Made by a program: the position numbers and the translations under genes. This document shows positions 27,140 through 41,800 of a stretch of DNA of 64,000 nucleotides, piece after piece. The stretch spans positions 18,874,464 through 18,938,463 of the forward strand of contig CM046296.1 in NCBI GenBank assembly GCA_025267735.1, in the 5' to 3' direction. Each line of letters begins with the position of its first letter. Position 1 is the stretch's first letter. The notes beneath the pieces are model-generated. The model made no database searches. It had not been told where the DNA came from and saw nothing but the letters and a program-made list of their open reading frames with translations. The stretch is from Mactra quadrangularis (Eukaryota; Mollusca; Bivalvia; Venerida; Mactridae).

Positions 27140-27470
27140 ATAACGACATGCCAAGCTTTTTCATTGTTCATTTTACGTTTCTTTATCACACGAATTTATT
27201 TTATCTTTACAATGCTCAAACAACAACGCAATTGCTTTATCGTGTTCCGACTCTGTGTCATATATGTGTACCGTACTCTCTACGGTACGGGTTAATGGCT
27301 TTTTTCTGTTCCGAGATCTCGCGTTATCTGATTGGTCTACAGATACAATTCTCTGAACGCGCTGGGATTGGCGATTTCTGAGAACTTGCACAAATACGGG
27401 CATCAAACGGTTTCAGATAGCTTAGAGTAACAATATACGACAGTCGCTCTTATTATGTAAACTGGGATGA
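27140..27470. other. Intergenic island with two CCAAT boxes
   Basis: Less AT-rich stretch with ATTGG (reverse CCAAT) at 27331-27335 and 27366-27370 and an 8-bp inverted repeat GTACCGTA/TACGGTAC (27268-27288). The overlapping 77-codon frames on the two strands are unrecognised. It could be a cryptic promoter or a noncoding conserved element. Confidence 0.2.
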
Positions 27471-30400
27471 TCTGTAAGAGATAAAGTTTCAATTAATCAC
27501 CGCTAAGTTGAAAGTGCACAAAGAAACGCGTTTTTAGCTTTAACTATTCTTTTAATTAAGTTATAGACCGAGATGCACTAAGGATACTTTGGTTGTAAAT
27601 AATAGGAATATGTTTTGTAAAAAGCAAACATTATTGTGCACGTAATGTAATGGTACATTTAACTGTGAAATCTGAGAGTCCGTACTTGGAATAAAAATGC
27701 GTGATTTTGTTCTAAGTGGCAGCAATGCGTCAACAAAAATTATTAATTATCATTAATACAGAATATGTCGTGATAATGCAACGTATGGAATACAAAGGAA
27801 GCGAGTTGATGCGCGCGTCAAAGCAAAATAACTGCACTGATTCTTAGTACGACTTTTGGACGGGTCTTTGTGTGAAAAAATAAGAATATCTGTATTTTAA
27901 ATTGTTGAATATATCATAGTTATTATTACAACAAACACATCTAGAATTAATGAATAACTTGTTTATTAATTTAATTTCCACGCTGATTATCAATGATTAA
28001 TTCGGCGGCTAAAATTACAATTCAGTTACAGCGATTTCAAAATATAAACAAAGCATTGTAATATTTTTTATATCCAATGGGCCGGAATGCATGTACAAGT
28101 TTTACATTTTCTTAGTAAGTATATTTACAAATCAACTTTGTGCAATCATTTAAAATTTATCGACGCTCATTTCAAAAGGGAATAAAAACATTTCAATTAT
28201 TAACTATGCCCATTGCCTTTATTTTACACCAAAACTTTGTTTACCCCCCCCCCTTCTCAAAATAAAAAAGAAACTTAAACAACATAAACTGCATTCACTT
28301 TGTGTTGTAACATTTGTACAATATAATAATTATGTCATATCCGGTGTTTCAAAGAGCCAAGTACCTTAAACCGCCATGTTTAATTTAGTAGAACACTTGT
28401 ATCGCAATCAGCCATGTGTATATTATAATATATTCACGTATAAAATACTGGTTAATTTAATTATGTACCATGCAATATTTCTTTGTTAAATGTAACATTC
28501 TATCCTCGCCGTAATTAATAGCCGACGTGAAAACTTTTCCTCCATGTCAACCTAGCTAAAAATGACATTTTGTTACTATGCAACAGAAAAAAATAACGAC
28601 CATATATATTCCTTAATGCATTTATGCAATAAGGCTACCATAAACAACACCCTTAAGTCAAAACTTTTTTTAATAAAATAACATTTTTATGTAAGGCAAA
28701 ACATTATTTTAATGGTAATGCAACGGGAGTCTAAAACACTTTGACCCTTGTATTTTTATGGTTTTACTAGATTTTTATGTAGTTTGTTTCTTACCAGACC
28801 GCGGACATGTAAATCATAGGACGTATTCAATGTCTGTAGGGCATTTGTACAAATCTAATAACATTTGTATAAAAAAACTTGAGTTCATCGTAAATTTTAC
28901 GACCAGATTGACAAATGTCCTTTTTTGGGTTAAACGTAGTAATAGATCCAAAAAATATTTAATGATATGTAAGACTTTAAAACATAAAGGTGGCAACAAA
29001 AACAGTTCGGGAAATAATTATACATCTATTCACAAGTTTAAAACAGTGAACTGTGTCAGTTTCAACTACGATTCACAAGCGCTTTAACCGCGACCCATCT
29101 AATGTAACAACTAGCATGCCTTATTGTATCGCCTCTAAATGGTAATGCTCTGTCGTTTTGTAACTCACAGTTCATATTTGCGAAACGTTTTCATCGTTAG
29201 ATAAAACAACCCAGTCAGTTTTCTCCTACTACAGTACTAAACCTTGAACAAAAATGGCCACTAAACCTTTTTTTTATATTTTGCCTTACTTTGTCACATA
29301 TATTTTCTATTGCTCAATGCAATATTATTTACGGTCACCACTGCTTGTCGAAACGCCTGCAGTTGCACCGCTCATACATTCCACGTCAATAATTTGTAAT
29401 TGAAAAGTGAACAAGGTTTTCTAGCCTACATGACCCAGTCAAGTGAAGGCAGCCTTCAACATCGCTAATAAATCAAGGGTTAAGAACATTCTAGTAATAG
29501 AACAAAAAAGTCACTGATGTCTTTCTCATAGAGGTTTTTGATAAAACACAACGGACCAACAAACAATAACGTGGAACAAATCAAGATGCTAGAAGGAAAA
29601 TTAAAGAAACTAGAAGACAACAATCAAGACCTGCACGTTTTCCTATTGACATTTTATTGCTTTTTCTAAACAAAATTAAATTCTAGAAGTGTGATTCTGC
29701 AGTTTCCTACGCAATGGCTTTCAAACAACATTTCTTGAACTCTGTTAGACGAAAATTTTGAACTTTGATATTTTCTACTGTTTTGTATAGAATTGCTAGA
29801 ATCGGAGAAAGATCTCTAAGAACTAAGTTCAAACATTTATATTTGATTTGAATATAGTGCAACAATGACGGTTAAGTCGTGGAAATTTTAATAACCAGAC
29901 GGGATACGTGTTTGTTTCCAGAACGGATATTATAAAATTTAACTTTTTATTAAAACAAATGTATAAAATAAATCGAATTTTCATGAACCATTGTCATTTG
30001 ATCCCAATGACGTTGATTGTTTAGATATGGACAATAAGCCGTTAGACACGTTTCTAAGGTAATTTGCAAAGTATTTCATTTGTCCTTGATAAGACAGATA
30101 ATACGTTGAATGAAATAGTAAATAATGATAATTGTATTTAAAATTATAATTACATTGTTTATATTCGCTTACACAATAGTCTTTGAACTTAAATGAGCAA
30201 TTCATGTGAGAGCCGAGACATAACTATTTATAACATCATTAAATTTCACCAAAAACGACGAAAAGAATATCTGACGGTGCAACATTAGCACATTTTGTAC
30301 CGTCGTACAGCCACTGAGGTTTATATTCTCTAATTAATCTTCACGTTGAAGCAAAATTACACATAATCTGTATTCAGAACCATATTTAAGTTAATGATAC

Positions 30401-31499
30401 ATCTCCAGTCTGGAACAATATGTTAATAAAGAGAGACACGATATGTTGCTTTAAGGTATACGTTTATGCGTCAGCGGACGATTTATTAATTGCCGAGGAT
30501 AAAAAACTGGACGTTTATGAAATGGTACAGTATTTTATAATCTTAACAAATAGCTCGTGTCATACAACAACAACATTTTATGGCATGCAATTAGTTATTT
30601 GACCCCTTACACACCTGCATTGCATTATATTAAGACATTATTCGTCTTGCGTTAACAGATCCCGCCATTCATTTTTTACATTATTTTTCAGTTGAGAAAA
30701 AATCTTAAAAACAACCAAGATGTCATTAGGAATTAAGAAGGCGTTATTCAGACAAATGCGGCTGAAGTTTTGTGACATAACAAAAATACTTTATTAATTA
30801 CAAAATGTCTATGTTCCGTCCATGTTTACTTACATATAGAAATGATACGCTAAACATAAATGTCAATTGTGATTCAATACAGTCTGGCCTCTTTCAAAGG
30901 TCATTTCTTTTATTACGTTAATATCCTTCTAGAGTCATTTTAGGTCACCCTCTCACTAAGTTTTCTTTGCTTGTAGTCTTCATGTATGTGTGGGTTTTAT
31001 CTAACAGTTCATCGTGAACAATTGGGTTTTTGTCATTTTTATTTGAAAGACATCATTTTGATATATTTACACAGACATTTTTGCAGCAAAGAACAAATTT
31101 AATTCAGATCTTTTTGACCCGAGGTCTTAGTAGGAAACTTCTTTGATTCAATGTGTAAATCACACAAACGTTTAGAGTTTCGAGTGACAATATTGTGACC
31201 AAGCTATTGTTAACGAGTTGATAATTACGGGGTATCCTACGGTTCCTTTTTTATAAAAATTGTGAAGAGTCATAAGAACCAAATTAAAGGTGTCAGGTTG
31301 TAGAAATATAATTGGATAAAAATTGGTTTGACAGTAGAACTATACAAGTTTGATTTAGATAGAACACTTATAAATGTAAACGGAGAATTCAGCCAGTCAT
31401 CCGGTACGTGTACATATTGGCCCTTGACAAGTCAGAGAAACACATAGTACAAATAGGCAAGTTCTTTACTGGCAATTAGATGTCGATAAAGTCAGTGGA

Positions 31500-31930
31500 A
31501 ATAATCACCATTTGTGTGGCTAAGACAGTTCGTATTGTTTACAGAGCGCTCTCCAAAATTAATAAAATAGTAGAAACCGAGGTTGCACGTGCGGAGTGCG
31601 CCTCATAACCATTTATGAGTGGAGCATATGCCACGCGCTATGACACAAAAATTCGAATCAATTTCTACAAAATAACAAAAAATGATTTTTCACTTTCATT
31701 GTATTATGTTAAAAGCGTTCATCTTGAGATATCGACCTCGTTTCCTCTCGTAGAAACAACTTCGATTACTGTTTTACATGATACAAATCCATGTCATATA
31801 ACGCTAGCTCATTGATCGACTTCCGGTTCTGCGCAATGCCGTGAAACTATTACATGATTCTACTTCCGGTAAGATAGTCCTTATGAACGGTTGTTTTGTA
31901 ATTAAGTAGAGCTTCTAATGAGCTTGGGAG
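31500..31930. other. Intergenic island with two ETS-type CTTCCGG sites
   Basis: CTTCCGG occurs at 31820-31826 and 31863-31869, flanking TGCGCAATGCCG, a combination common in animal housekeeping promoters (ETS and NRF1-like). The composition is less AT-rich than nearby. I found no first exon beside it, so promoter status is a guess. The 66-codon frame at 31615-31815 is unrecognised. Confidence 0.22.
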
Positions 31931-32689
31931 AGATCTCAGTGTCAGATAGAACATAGAAAAATGATGAATGTTGTATTTGGAGAGGTCTAAAGGAGATGGT
32001 GCACAAAACACGTGCGTATTAAAACTACTTTAAGGTTTTTTGTTATCACTCTGAAATTGATTATAGAACTTCTTGGCTTTCAATTTATTGAAGTCAACGA
32101 GTCTTGATAAATATCAGACCTAGTATAGATTTTGCGATAATCATTCAGAAAGAGGAAGTTGTTATAAAATAAGGCGTTTTTCATGTTCCATACTTCTGTG
32201 TTTTCACTTGAGGTACTTTAGACTTTGACATATATTTCTTGAGGCATTTTAACAAAGGTCCATCTAGAGGGACGAGATTTTAAGGCTGATATAATGCTTT
32301 TTTTTATTCTAATAGAATGTATATAGACAAGAATTTGTACCATTTTCTAAATTTTATGAATTGTATTTATATATTATGTACAATCTATTTGATATAACTG
32401 GTATAAACATTTAAATACATGTTAGACATTGGAAGTTCCTGTAGTAGATAAAAAAATAGATTTAAAACATCTTATAAATAACCATTGTCTAAAAAAAGCC
32501 ATCCTGCCATATTTGTGTCGTAGTTTCACCATCATTCCAGTATATGCTTTGAAAATAAATGAAAAACAAACGAAGCATATTCATCAACCGCTAAAACTAT
32601 TACTATAGATAACTATGTTTTTCAGTTTCAAACACATTGGAGACAAACTTGCAACAACATTCAAACAAGCAAATAAAAGCCGATTGTAA

Positions 32690-32950
32690 AACAACACAGT
32701 CGTTTTTACGGTACAAAATGGGTATTTCGCGTAATGCCTGACGCAGTGAATACCAAATTCAGAGCAATCGTCATAGACTCTCGTGTCAAAGAGGCACTAA
32801 AAGTAGCGTTTGCAATAATCACATTCAAAGAACGAATCAAAATTAACATGTATTCCAATACGTTCTCACATGCTGCTAGAGAAAGTAACGATCGATTTTG
32901 TGCACACCATAGCATGTAGCAGTTACCATACTATTATCAAGTTAGTAGAA
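32690..32950. other. Intergenic island open on both strands
   Basis: A run of about 190 bases is open in overlapping frames on both strands (61 codons on plus, 69 on minus) and is less AT-rich than its surroundings. Neither translation resembles a known protein and no splice-site framework stands out. A conserved noncoding element is more likely than an exon. Confidence 0.2.
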
Positions 32951-35469
32951 ACATCTTGGCCAATATTGGCTTATGAAGACATTCTTGGAGAAATATAATT
33001 ATTCATGATTTAGGCAAACTATTCCTGAGCGGTGTGAGAATCTCGATGTCATAGAGAAGTCATTCCTTTTTGTTACCATGGTATTTTTCTGCGTATATAG
33101 TGGATTTTTTGGCACTCATTTTCTTGTTGTTTTCAAATTTAAAAAAGATTGGAAAAAAGCAGATCAGGACCATAATTGTTAGATAAGTATATTCGTTTCT
33201 TAAAACTCAGTGACTGTGTTCGACAACTAGAAAAACAAGCACATAGGATCAATTTTTCTGTTATCTTTTAAGGTAAATTATCATTAAACTTGGACGATGG
33301 TATTGTAAAGGAAACGGAATTACTAGAGCAATAAAAGCAATGCTATAGTTGTGCTTACTTGAAAACAAAATACTAAAGAGACAAGAGACATGCACTGTAG
33401 ATAATGTATATATCAATGTTGTAAATATATTAGTTTTGGAACAAGATCAAACAAGAATAAATACGATTTGACCACATGGGCTAGGAAATAAGATTGAAAT
33501 GATGTTTTCTTATCTGATTACGGGGTGAAAATCCTGAAGCTATTTACTGCATTAATGAATATCCTATAATATATTATGCATAAGTAATGATAATGGTACA
33601 TTTAAATGCGTGCCTGCGTCCGTATACATGCATCGCATTGGACCTGCATATATTAAGCAATATTTAAAGAAGCCCAATTATTTACGTTGCATTTTTTGTT
33701 AGGGTAAAAACCAATCGTAAAGAAGGATAAATACATTCTTAGGTCTTCTTCTATAGCCGATGAACTCTCCTCACGTGCATATACACATCAATCATTGATG
33801 CATGCACTAGATAGAGACGTGCTAATAAAATATAAAAAAAAAACATGGTCATAAATGATGAATAGCAAAGCACTATATAACATCTATCGCAGTACGTATT
33901 TTTATAAACAATAACTCAATGACGTTTTGACCTGAAGTGCCAAAACCATTGACACTATTATAACAGTCGTTTTTTTCATGATCATTTTTATCCAAAAAAC
34001 AATTTAATGCCATAATTAATAATTGTAAAATTTTGGTTTATGATGATAAATATGAAAACAGTAATTAAGGTTGTCAATTCGCTCACTTGTCATACGGATA
34101 CAAACCACTTGGGCGGCAGGAAAAAAAGGTGTTAACCTTTTCCTTAAGACTGTGTTAGGTAAGAAAAACTCTCAAAGTGTCATGTCTAGTACAATTGCAA
34201 CATCAATTAAAAAGATAATATCTGAAGATTAGATAGTTGAGGATAAAGTTTAAACTCATGACAAGTCGGCACGTTTGTATGGTGTTGAACTTTATTCTAT
34301 GTTCACACCCCTCGTGTCATGATGTGTTTAATATAACAAAACAAAACAATTGTAATTTTATTTAAGATTAAAACATAGAGTACAAATATATTAAGTTATG
34401 ATGACATGGAAAATACTCATCTGTAAAATGGCAATTAAAGCATTGTTTAATTAGAAACAAAAACTATAGTATTTCCAGCATCGAAAATTGTCAAGACAGG
34501 GTAGATCAAAAGTAAAGGAAATTCATACTGTGATTTGGCGAGAGAAGAAGTGAATCAAAAACATTGCAGATGAAACTTCAAGATTGGCCTTTGTCAGCAG
34601 ATACATTTGTAAATGCGTCCAAATATCTGATGCATATGATTTTTAATCTTAATATACACAAATGTTATCATTTGCTCCTTGGAGTCACTTTTACCTTGAC
34701 CTCTTCTATGAAAGTTTCCCGACTTTGTCTAAACCAAAATTCAAATTTGCATTTTCTCAAAACCTAACCATTTTACAGTATATATATATGTATGTTGTAA
34801 TACTATATCTTAAATGCTATGCTCAAAATAAATTGTCGAATCTGATAGGGACAAAATGAGAACCTTGGTCCAAAAATTAAAATTTCAAAAGTTTTGTTAA
34901 TACTTGCACAGTTTATTCTGTTGTTGTCTGAGTAGAGGGTTATTAACACAAAAATATCAAGATTAGCCGACACTTTATTTGCATTTCTGATTTGACTACA
35001 TGACAATGTCCATAAAACCAACGGTAATTAGTTTGAATAAAATGCATATCATCATTACATAACGTCTATTTATATTAGTTGTCATGATAGATTTTGCTCT
35101 AAAAAGTAAACTTTAACCTACATTTATAGTCGACTATTTCGAAGAATATTGCAATATGATATAACCGGCTTAGTACAGCGAGAATGATTTGTCTACTATA
35201 ATTTTACAAGCACCGTGTTGGTGAAATATCACTTATATAAACACAACGTTTTGGTAACGATTCATTGAAGGCCACCAAACGTAGGATTTCATTTGTAATG
35301 AAGTTAATTAATGCTTGTACAGTTTCTTTAGCAAGCATGTATTTCATATGTTAATACCACAAACAACCCCGTTATGTTTGTAGTCAAAAAGATGGTTTTG
35401 CGGTATAGTTGATATATACACATCGGCTCATAGTATTAAACATACTATACATGAAAATAATCTAAATAC

Positions 35470-35850
35470 AAATTCAGACACGTTGTGCACTGGACTACTT
35501 GATGTCGCGATTCATTGTGAAACACTTACGCTTGCAGTAATTTGCAGATATGCAAACATATTTTACAAGCTGTTCAAGTTGATTCATTTGCTCTGATGGT
35601 CCTTAAGGGCGCAATAAATTAAATCAATACACTTGTGACAGTCCTCAATGTCGATCCAGGCATGCATAACAACTGCATAATTTATTTTGGGGTGTAAATG
35701 CACCGGTTGCTAAAGGCTTCCTCATTGGCAAACTGATGTTGCTTACAGCACCAGCCGAGAAAATGTACTGGCGAAACTTCATATCATTTGCGTCTTACCA
35801 CACCATACCCGCGTTTCCTCATATGAGCAAATAGCCCTTAGAATTCCTAC
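35470..35850. other. Intergenic island, possible conserved noncoding element
   Basis: About 380 bases of complex, non-repetitive, less AT-rich sequence with POU-type GATATGCAAAC and AT-rich homeodomain-like words, and with stops in all frames. It stands out from the low-complexity flanks. Function unknown. Confidence 0.22.
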
Positions 35851-38800
35851 AACACAAGTATTTCATGATACATTTTATTTACTACACATGATTCTTTTAA
35901 TAACATTTTCTAGCCTCCTTTTTCTAAATATTGTTCCGAGATTGAGCGGAAATATCAGATTTTTTACCTAAACGACTGGAAAATTTATGTATTGCAAGGG
36001 CATTCGAGTCAAGCTGTATCACGCACTAAAAATAACCCCAACGACATTGTCATGCAGTTACGTTTAGTTTTTACAATCCTGTTTTATCACTAAACAAATA
36101 CAAAGCGATATCTTTGCATGGGCAAATACTTGGTACCATATGTATTCAAGAAATATAAAATATAGTAACATCAAAGTTTTCACTAGATGGTTGATAGATA
36201 ACTGTGCTTGCGCCGAGGTTGCTAAAGCCGTATCAGTATAGTTTGACGAATGGTGGTTTATGAGCATACACCGAAACAAAACAAAAACCCGCTCTGAAAT
36301 GATCTTTTAGACGAAATAAAGTCATATCTATGAGAAATGTGAAGGTTCAACTATTAAAGTGCATTTCATCACTCTTTCTACAGAGCTTGAGTCATATTGC
36401 GTTTGCCAGTCAACATTTCTGAAAGTCTTTTACCATTACTTTCACGACAGCTAGTGTGAACTTCCTTACCCAGTACAGTCATATTTTGTAGAAATATAGT
36501 AATAATATGTTCACCAGATGCAAATAGTCCCATTTATAAATCAAATTTATCATTTGAAATTCAACGATCTGCTTGCCAAAAAAGAGTCTTACAAAACTGT
36601 GTTGTAAAGGATGAAACTCACAGCCGTTAGTTACTCGCTGTCCTAGACTACTTACACGCGTTTATAAAATACCAATCTCTCATATTCGCATGATATTGAA
36701 ACTGCTTCTGTTGTCACATCAATTCGCAATGTAGATGATAATGGAATGGAACAAGCCTATCAAGAATGGCTTTTAAATGAAAATAAGTTGTTCGGCTTAT
36801 ATGAATCCTCTGATAGTTGAAAAAAAGTTAAACAAAAACAAACACACTTTATGTTTCAGGGGGATATCGAGAAGGTGATGGCATCCCATGATGGCTAACT
36901 GATGAACATTGAGCACAAACGGCATTGGAAGAAATGAGCAATATTTGCATATTTGTGTAATACTCGATCATTAGACAATTATTAGACAGTAAATGCAATC
37001 ATAATTGAAATGTTTTAGAGTATGAAGTAAGCCTATTTCTTTCATGTCAGGAAGAATACTGTAAAATGTTTATAAATATTTAATGACTAAATTACCAGCT
37101 CTTTAATACCATGAACTTTTCAATTGATGCTACCAGTAGATAGAAATGTTAAATATTTGTACTTGGAAGTCAACATGCAGATCATACTTATGGCATTTGC
37201 ACCGTTGGAATTTTGAGTTTGTCACCATTTTAATCTTTTACCATATTGAACTTCACGGAGTTAAAGAATTTGGTTTAAATTTCCTAATTAATATCATACC
37301 ATTGTATTAACAACACAGTTCTATACTTTGTTTATGCCAATACAAACAGTTGTTACCTTACTTTTATACTTATAACTGAACAAAAAATACGCGTTGATGT
37401 TTAAGTCTTTCATGGACAACACGGTCAAATCTTAAAAGGTATCAACACTGGGTAAGAGTGGTATTTCAGATCATTATAAACCCTCATTAGACTATAATTC
37501 TAATTAACGGACGTAAATTTAAGCGGAGCAAAATTCGGACTAATGTGTTACTACATATACTTCGATTAAAACTGAGAAAATGAAAGTCCCGTCCCAGATG
37601 AAGGACAAACACCATCTAACTACACAATTCGTACCTCTAAAAGTCACATAATTCCACACATTTGTGCCAAGGTAAGTTACTAATTTGTTGATATACAATT
37701 CGATGATATAGATAATATTAGAATGCAGCATTCGCGTACAAATAAATAAAACAGCGCCATTAAAAACCAGCACTCAGGAAGTACTACAACTGTATGATTT
37801 TACTACAAGTATTAGAAGAAATACGGTAAGCCGCAATCAGATTAGTCGAGAGTGTTTAAATTTACGACCTCTTATCTACAGCATATTGTGCAGCGAGGTC
37901 GGCCGCTATGACATTTCCCTGCAGACGACAGCAAAAAGGTCACGTTATCAGACGATACGAAATTCCACACAACTCGTCTGGTTACTAAGTAAATCGACTT
38001 AATGATAGGGTCATGTCAGGATAACATCCTTATAGAGTAAATTATGAACCTCAGTTTGTTAGCTGCTTGAACATTTTGTGAGTTTTTTTATCAAACCGAC
38101 TTTATACACGCTCATTGATTTTGTCGTAACCACGATTGTGCATATTTGAACTAACATTTATTTCATCCGTCTGTGTTTGAACATCATAAACTTTATGTTC
38201 AGATTTTGTGTATTCAAGGTCATCATGTCTTATCAATCATTCACCTTAACCTTAAATAAAGTCTAAGATTTTAACTCCTATACGTATGCATCGTGGTATT
38301 CCAATGTTTAAAGATTAGTTCAAAAAGCATGTCCATAAGTGTCAATACATATTCAATTACTTTTGAATGATGAAGATAAACAATGATTCAAAAGCTATAT
38401 TAAGAAAGGACTGTCATGACACAAAATGAAAAGAGAAAATTAAGCAATTGAGAATTGATCTCGGTCTAAGGCCTTACACTTTCAAAACCAAGATCAAATG
38501 ACGTCTATATTCACTCGTTGAATCACTATCAAACGTTTTAGCCAATTCCTAGATAACTTACATTCAACCTGCTCTGAATATTGCGACGAAAAAGAATATT
38601 TGCATGTCCTCACTTACAAGCAAATTATTGCAATTAGCCGATACGTATGCACAAGAAATACTGACAAAATTAAAATAACATAAACGTAGAATAAAATTGA
38701 TGGTAATATAATTGTTATTATAGTAGCGCGTGTGCAATACAGCTGTGTTCACAATAATAAGTCACATTCTGAAAACATGTTGACACTTTTGAAGTTATGA

Positions 38801-41800
38801 AAATGCAGTTAACAAAATCTAATCGCGTCAACTATTCTTTTTGGTATCGATGTATCATTTTGTAAGTATATTTGTCATTTGACATTGATTCTTCCGTAAA
38901 ACCGAATAACGGATATGTATACTAATTTAATTAGGACATGTATCTTCTATGACTTATCCTACCATTTGTTTGAATCGCTCTAAGAAGATTAATATTGACC
39001 ACTTATTGAGACATTTAATCAGAGCATTTGAAACAGAGTATATAATATTATATAGTACTAAGGCAAACATTCTTACATCACAAACTTGTAAGTTTCCGGG
39101 AAGATATGTTACACTTGTTTAATAAATCTTATATAATGAGTAGTAATTAGACTAAATTGCATCAAGTAGTCAGTCAAGTTATATTCGTATTATACATAGG
39201 CTAAATAGTTTGGTGATGTTAAATTGATATACTGTTTTTAGTTTTATACAATACTACCAGTAAAACAGGTTTTATCAGTTATTGAAAGGTCGTCTGTCTA
39301 GGCTTCCAGTATATTAACTGTTTCTAGTTTAATGTAGAACTAATTGGGTGAGGCACATGTATGTCCATTTTCGAGGTGTCCCTAAAAATCATTTAAACAA
39401 ACTAAAACAATTGAAAACTTTGACAACATAAGTACGATTACTAAAATCATTGTGAAAAATTAAAAAGGGATGCTAATTGATTTTGAACAGTGCACATACA
39501 ATGCCCAATAAATATTTTTAATAGTTGCGCTAGAATTTCAACTGACCTAATCCGTTTGCAAGTGAAACATAACATTCAACATTGAAAGTTTTACACACAT
39601 ACTCACACACTTGCAATCACTCTAAATCTCATGTACAATTACTATAAGTGGTTAGATTAAAATAGTTAGACAATAATATATTCCAACCAAACTATAACAA
39701 GTGTACATACAACACGGTGGTATTTCACACATTTTCCCATCATTAAATCACAATATTTATTAGAAGTATATGGTTGTACATAACCTCATCTTAATCTAAC
39801 TTGTTGAACTAATCGGTATCCACTTCAATGTCGGAAGTCAATTCTCCGACATCTTAAGTGTCAATGTAAAGCAATTAACTTAGTCAAAACGTTTCCCACT
39901 AAATTAATGCATGTAACATAATGTATAACCATAGATTGCAACAAAACTCATGGTCATACGATTGTTAATATCGTGATGAAAAAAAGGGAAGACACATCGT
40001 ATACAGTAACATCAAAAACTGAATTTGAAACTAGAGATATATCGAGTTCAGTTGACTGGTTTGTTAAATTATTCGACCAACAGGTACGTTATTAAGTCAA
40101 ACTAGTCCAGGATGGCACCTTAACCATATCATATACGGCTGTCCCCATAACATGATGTATGGTCAAAATCTTATTCTTGGCATTTCCAGAAATAATGTAC
40201 TCACTTCCTTTAGACACGACATTGTCTAGCAGTGCACTGATCAAGATTAGGTTAAGAAAGAGATTCAATATGTGACTGAAATCAGCCGATATATGAATGT
40301 TGCAATTGAAAGAGGAGAGCATTTGGCAATTATAAGAGCTAACAATAGCGTGCTATCAATATGTTTTCTAATATGCCTACTTTGGGTCATCTACTCTGGT
40401 CAGAGTTAGCAAAGTTAGTTTTTACAAATGTATGTTGCAGTTTATTCTTGATGTGACCTGGTCATCCAAATACATTGGACTATTTGTAAGTCCTTCTTGT
40501 ACGACCTTCAGATATGCGTATCACTATTTCACCAGGTCATTATCAAAATTTAAATATGTGTCAACGTTTCAGTACTCTTGTACTTTTTTATAAATTATAA
40601 AGGACGTTTTAGTTGTTAACTACGTTATCATTTAACCAAGTTATATTTGCTTTAGAACAGTTAACGTGTATGTTTGCATGTAGCGTAGCACTTTGACATA
40701 ATGAACAAAAGATTCTAAAAACATAGCAGGAACAGCAACAATAAAATACGCAGTCAAAAAGCAAAGAGGAAGATGTTTTAGATTCATTACAAAAACACCG
40801 TACACAAATAACGATAACAGGAACCTAAAGGGATTCTACCTTAGAACGAACAAATAATGGCGCAATATCAAGATGTGATGCTTCTGATAAAAACAAAGTG
40901 ACTATGTCAAATACGTTTGAATTAGTACAATTGATCTAGAAGTATTTATGACAAGAAACCTGACTATGTTGGCCTATTTATACTTACCTGGCATTATTTC
41001 AGTTTACCTCTTTGAACGTTGTATAGCTACAGGAGACGTAATACGTGATGATGCATGTTAGTGTTATAAACAGGTGCACAATTATATACATTGTATTTGC
41101 ATTCAGTTGCATTTCGTCTAAGTTACGCATGAAGTGTAACTTACGGTACTATTTTTCATCTCCCTTTACAAATATCAATAACTGGTCCATGAAGGTAACT
41201 ATCAGTTGTTAGTTGACTATTTAGAATATCTTTGATATTAAGTAGCATGGTTTACGTATGAATGTATATTATAAATGGAACATAATTGACAAAGAAATAT
41301 AACGTATTCTTCGGAAGCGAAAAAGAAAAGTGGTGCGGTTCATAAGTTTGAAATCGTAGAAAAATTCAAAGGTATAGCAACACTTAAAAAGGACTTACAG
41401 AACTTTCATCATTCACAAAATCTGACCAGAGCTTATACCTTTTGCAAAATATTCCAAGTAAAATTTCTAAAACGTGACACGAAGACCGTTTTATTGTTGT
41501 TTTTAGCCTTTGAACGAGTAAAAGCACGGTAAGTCAACACTCCTAGTTAACAAAGCAACCTTATCAAACATATGTAATGTCCATCAAAAGTCTGTGAACA
41601 AAATTTTAATTCTCGGATAATCATACTTACATTTACACATGCAAGCAACAAAAGAATGGTCATCTGAGTGATTTCCAACATTATTATTAGCATAAATTAG
41701 TTGTTCAACATGATATGTTGAATCATGATTCAAACAATTTTTATGAATAAACTAGAATTGTAGTAAAACATTTGTGGTATACATGCTCAGTTTTTTACAT

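Noticed and set aside
28758..29087. 109-codon plus frame that at first glance looked like a reverse-transcriptase fragment
   Set aside because: No catalytic or palm motif and no neighbouring retrotransposon sequence. The resemblance was only to lysine-rich composition.
36845..36898. Short exon-like piece after TTTCAG reading GDIEKVMASHDG then stop
   Set aside because: Weak pyrimidine tract, too short to judge, no homologous family known and no companion exons.
41719..41732. 14-bp palindrome TGAATCATGATTCA next to a hairpin
   Set aside because: Isolated, AT-rich and with no supporting context.
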